Shown: piece by piece, positions 63,029 to 64,000 of the stretch
Layout of the letters: each line of letters begins with the position of its first letter
Position numbering within the stretch: the first letter of the stretch is position 1
NCBI RefSeq assembly: GCF_900090275.1
Contig: NZ_LT607755.1
Location: 5,828,001-5,892,000, forward strand
From: Micromonospora zamorensis
GTDB taxonomy: Bacteria > Actinomycetota > Actinomycetes > Mycobacteriales > Micromonosporaceae
Length of the DNA: 64,000 nucleotides
Direction of reading: 5' to 3'
Program-made: the position numbers and the translations under genes
Notes under the pieces: model-generated
Databases searched by the model: none
What the model saw: the letters and a program-made list of their open reading frames with translations, nothing else
What the model was told of the DNA's origin: nothing

Positions 63029-63373
63029 TCAGCGCTTCGCGTGGTACTCGTCGACGATCTCCTGCGGGATACGACCCCGGTCCGAGATGTCCTTGCCGGA
63101 CTTCTTGGCCCACTCCCGGATCGCCTTGTTCTGCTCCCGATCGGCGGTCGCGCCACCCCGACCGCGGGCGGCACGCCCACCGATCACGACGCCGCCGCGA
63201 CCGACCTTGGTGCCAGCGCCCACGTACGCGGCAAAAGCGTCGCGCAATTTAGCGGCGTTGGCCTTCGACAGGTCGATCTCGTACTGAACGCCGTCGAGGG
63301 CGAACTTGACGGTCTCGTCAGCGTCCCCGCCGTCCAGGTCATCGACCAGCTTGTGAATGATCTGCTTGGCCAC
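63029..63373 (-). CDS. lsr2: Lsr2-family nucleoid-associated protein
   Basis: 114-residue H-NS-like xenogeneic silencer. The N-terminal dimerisation domain (IIHKLVDDLDGGDADETVKF, LDGVQYEIDLSKANAAKLRD) is followed by a flexible Arg/Gly linker and the AT-hook-like DNA-binding end. That end holds RGRG in the linker and NKAIREWAKKSGKDISDRGR then IPQEIVDEYH. The GTG at 63373 has AAAGGA nine bases upstream and gives the usual (M)AK start; ATG 63382 is an alternative. It binds AT-rich DNA and represses foreign genes. Located between clpC and lysS, the conserved actinobacterial place. Confidence 0.96.
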   Translation of the reverse strand: MAKQIIHKLVDDLDGGDADETVKFALDGVQYEIDLSKANAAKLRDAFAAYVGAGTKVGRGGVVIGGRAARGRGGATADREQNKAIREWAKKSGKDISDRGRIPQEIVDEYHAKR

Positions 63374-63485
63374 GTCCCACATTCCTTTCGAGCAGGGCGC
63401 TCCTGCTTAACGAGAGCACAATAACCCGCGCGCCGCTCGCCGCGTCAATAGGATGCCGTTACGGCCCGGCGTGAGCCGGGCCCGA

Positions 63486-64000
63486 CTACTCGGGGCGGAC
63501 CAACGGGAAGAGGATCGTTTCCCGAATTCCGAGCCCCGTCAGGGCCATCAACATCCGGTCGATTCCCATTCCCATGCCGCCGGCCGGCGGCATTCCATAC
63601 TCCATCGCACGGAGAAAGTCCTCGTCGAGACGCATCGCCTCGTCGTCGCCCCGCGCGGCCAGCTGCGCCTGGGCCACCAGCCGCTCGCGCTGCACCACCG
63701 GGTCGACCAGCTCGGAGTACGCAGTGCCCAGCTCGAAGCCGAGCACGTAGAGGTCCCACTTCTCGGCCAGACCCGGCTCGCTGCGGTGGGCCCGGGTGAG
63801 CGGGCTGGTCTCCTCCGGGTAGTCGCGCACGAAGGTGGGCGCCACAAGGCCGGGGACGACCAGCTCCTCGAACAGTTCCTCGGCCAGCTTGCCCGGCCCC
63901 CACTTGGGGTCCACGGCCAATCCCACCTTGTCCGCGTACTCGACGAGGCGGGAACGATCGGTGCGGACCGTGACCTCCTCGCCCAGCGCTTCGGAAAGCA
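63486..64000 (-). CDS. lysS: lysine--tRNA ligase (3' part, runs off window)
   Basis: C-terminal ~171 residues of a class II lysyl-tRNA synthetase; the start is beyond the right edge. Visible: [33 protein letters not shown], the motif around [20 protein letters not shown], and motif 3 [20 protein letters not shown] then [11 protein letters not shown]. These form the ATP/lysine site. The frame stays open through 64000 (upstream residues [20 protein letters not shown]). Confidence 0.95.
   Translation of the reverse strand, partial: LSEALGEEVTVRTDRSRLVEYADKVGLAVDPKWGPGKLAEELFEELVVPGLVAPTFVRDYPEETSPLTRAHRSEPGLAEKWDLYVLGFELGTAYSELVDPVVQRERLVAQAQLAARGDDEAMRLDEDFLRAMEYGMPPAGGMGMGIDRMLMALTGLGIRETILFPLVRPE

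Overview
This window is chromosomal DNA from a very GC-rich actinomycete, most likely a Micromonosporaceae member such as Micromonospora. The evidence is heavy G/C third-position codon use, frequent GTG starts, several DUF397/XRE-type genes, a SARP regulator with NB-ARC and TPR domains, Lsr2, CarD, DisA, and the actinobacterial neighbourhoods carD-ispD-ispF, radA-disA and clpC-lsr2-lysS. No rRNA, plasmid origin, CRISPR array or intact insertion sequence is visible.

Layout. 0-6 kb is accessory: a lipoprotein, a four-gene operon (AraC regulator, VOC protein, DUF998 membrane protein, histidine phosphatase), a DJ-1/PfpI protein, and a collapsed second copy of the operon's two ends. An MFS exporter follows, divergent from a CGNR zinc-finger regulator. 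6-9.5 kb is a decayed integrative island: an ATP-grasp gene with a small partner, two pseudogenes, a frameshifted tyrosine integrase, and tRNA-Thr(TGT), the presumed integration site. 9.9-15.2 kb holds an MsiK-like sugar-import ATPase, a membrane protein, cysS-rlmB and an IclR regulator. 15.2-23.5 kb carries a DUF559-type gene with an apparent in-frame insertion, a secreted subtilase, a HAD hydrolase, a second transporter/CGNR pair, an acetyltransferase, and an XRE/DUF397 pair. 23.5-31.4 kb has fumC (class II), a SARP regulator, a class I fumarase and a beta-propeller protein.

31.5-44.2 kb contains tyrosine/homogentisate catabolism: an Lrp regulator, hppD, an aromatic/histidinol-phosphate-type aminotransferase, fumarylacetoacetase with a translationally coupled unknown protein, and hmgA. 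Interleaved are two RDD membrane proteins and a three-gene cell-surface set (WxL-like protein, DUF916-like membrane protein, small LPXTG protein). 44.3-47.1 kb is a TPR membrane protein, then ispF, ispD and carD. 48.9-52.9 kb is a compact biosynthetic cluster: type III polyketide synthase, acyl-CoA dehydrogenase-like flavoprotein, methyltransferase and UbiA prenyltransferase, predicted to make a prenylated alkyl-phenol or quinol. 53-64 kb is conserved housekeeping: a secreted lipoprotein, radA, disA, def, an ACT-domain protein, mutY, clpC, lsr2 and the 3' part of lysS.

Most interesting signals: two independent transporter/CGNR-regulator pairs, each with inverted repeats over both promoters; a minimal csc/WxL-like surface cluster outside the Firmicutes whose middle gene lacks a canonical start codon; the unknown protein coupled to fumarylacetoacetase where maleylacetoacetate isomerase is missing; the type III PKS/UbiA cluster; two families of dispersed palindromic repeats; DnaA-box pairs or triplets away from dnaA; and the duplicated-then-deleted operon remnant at 3.8-4.1 kb. 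All functions are read from sequence and recalled family knowledge; no database search was run.
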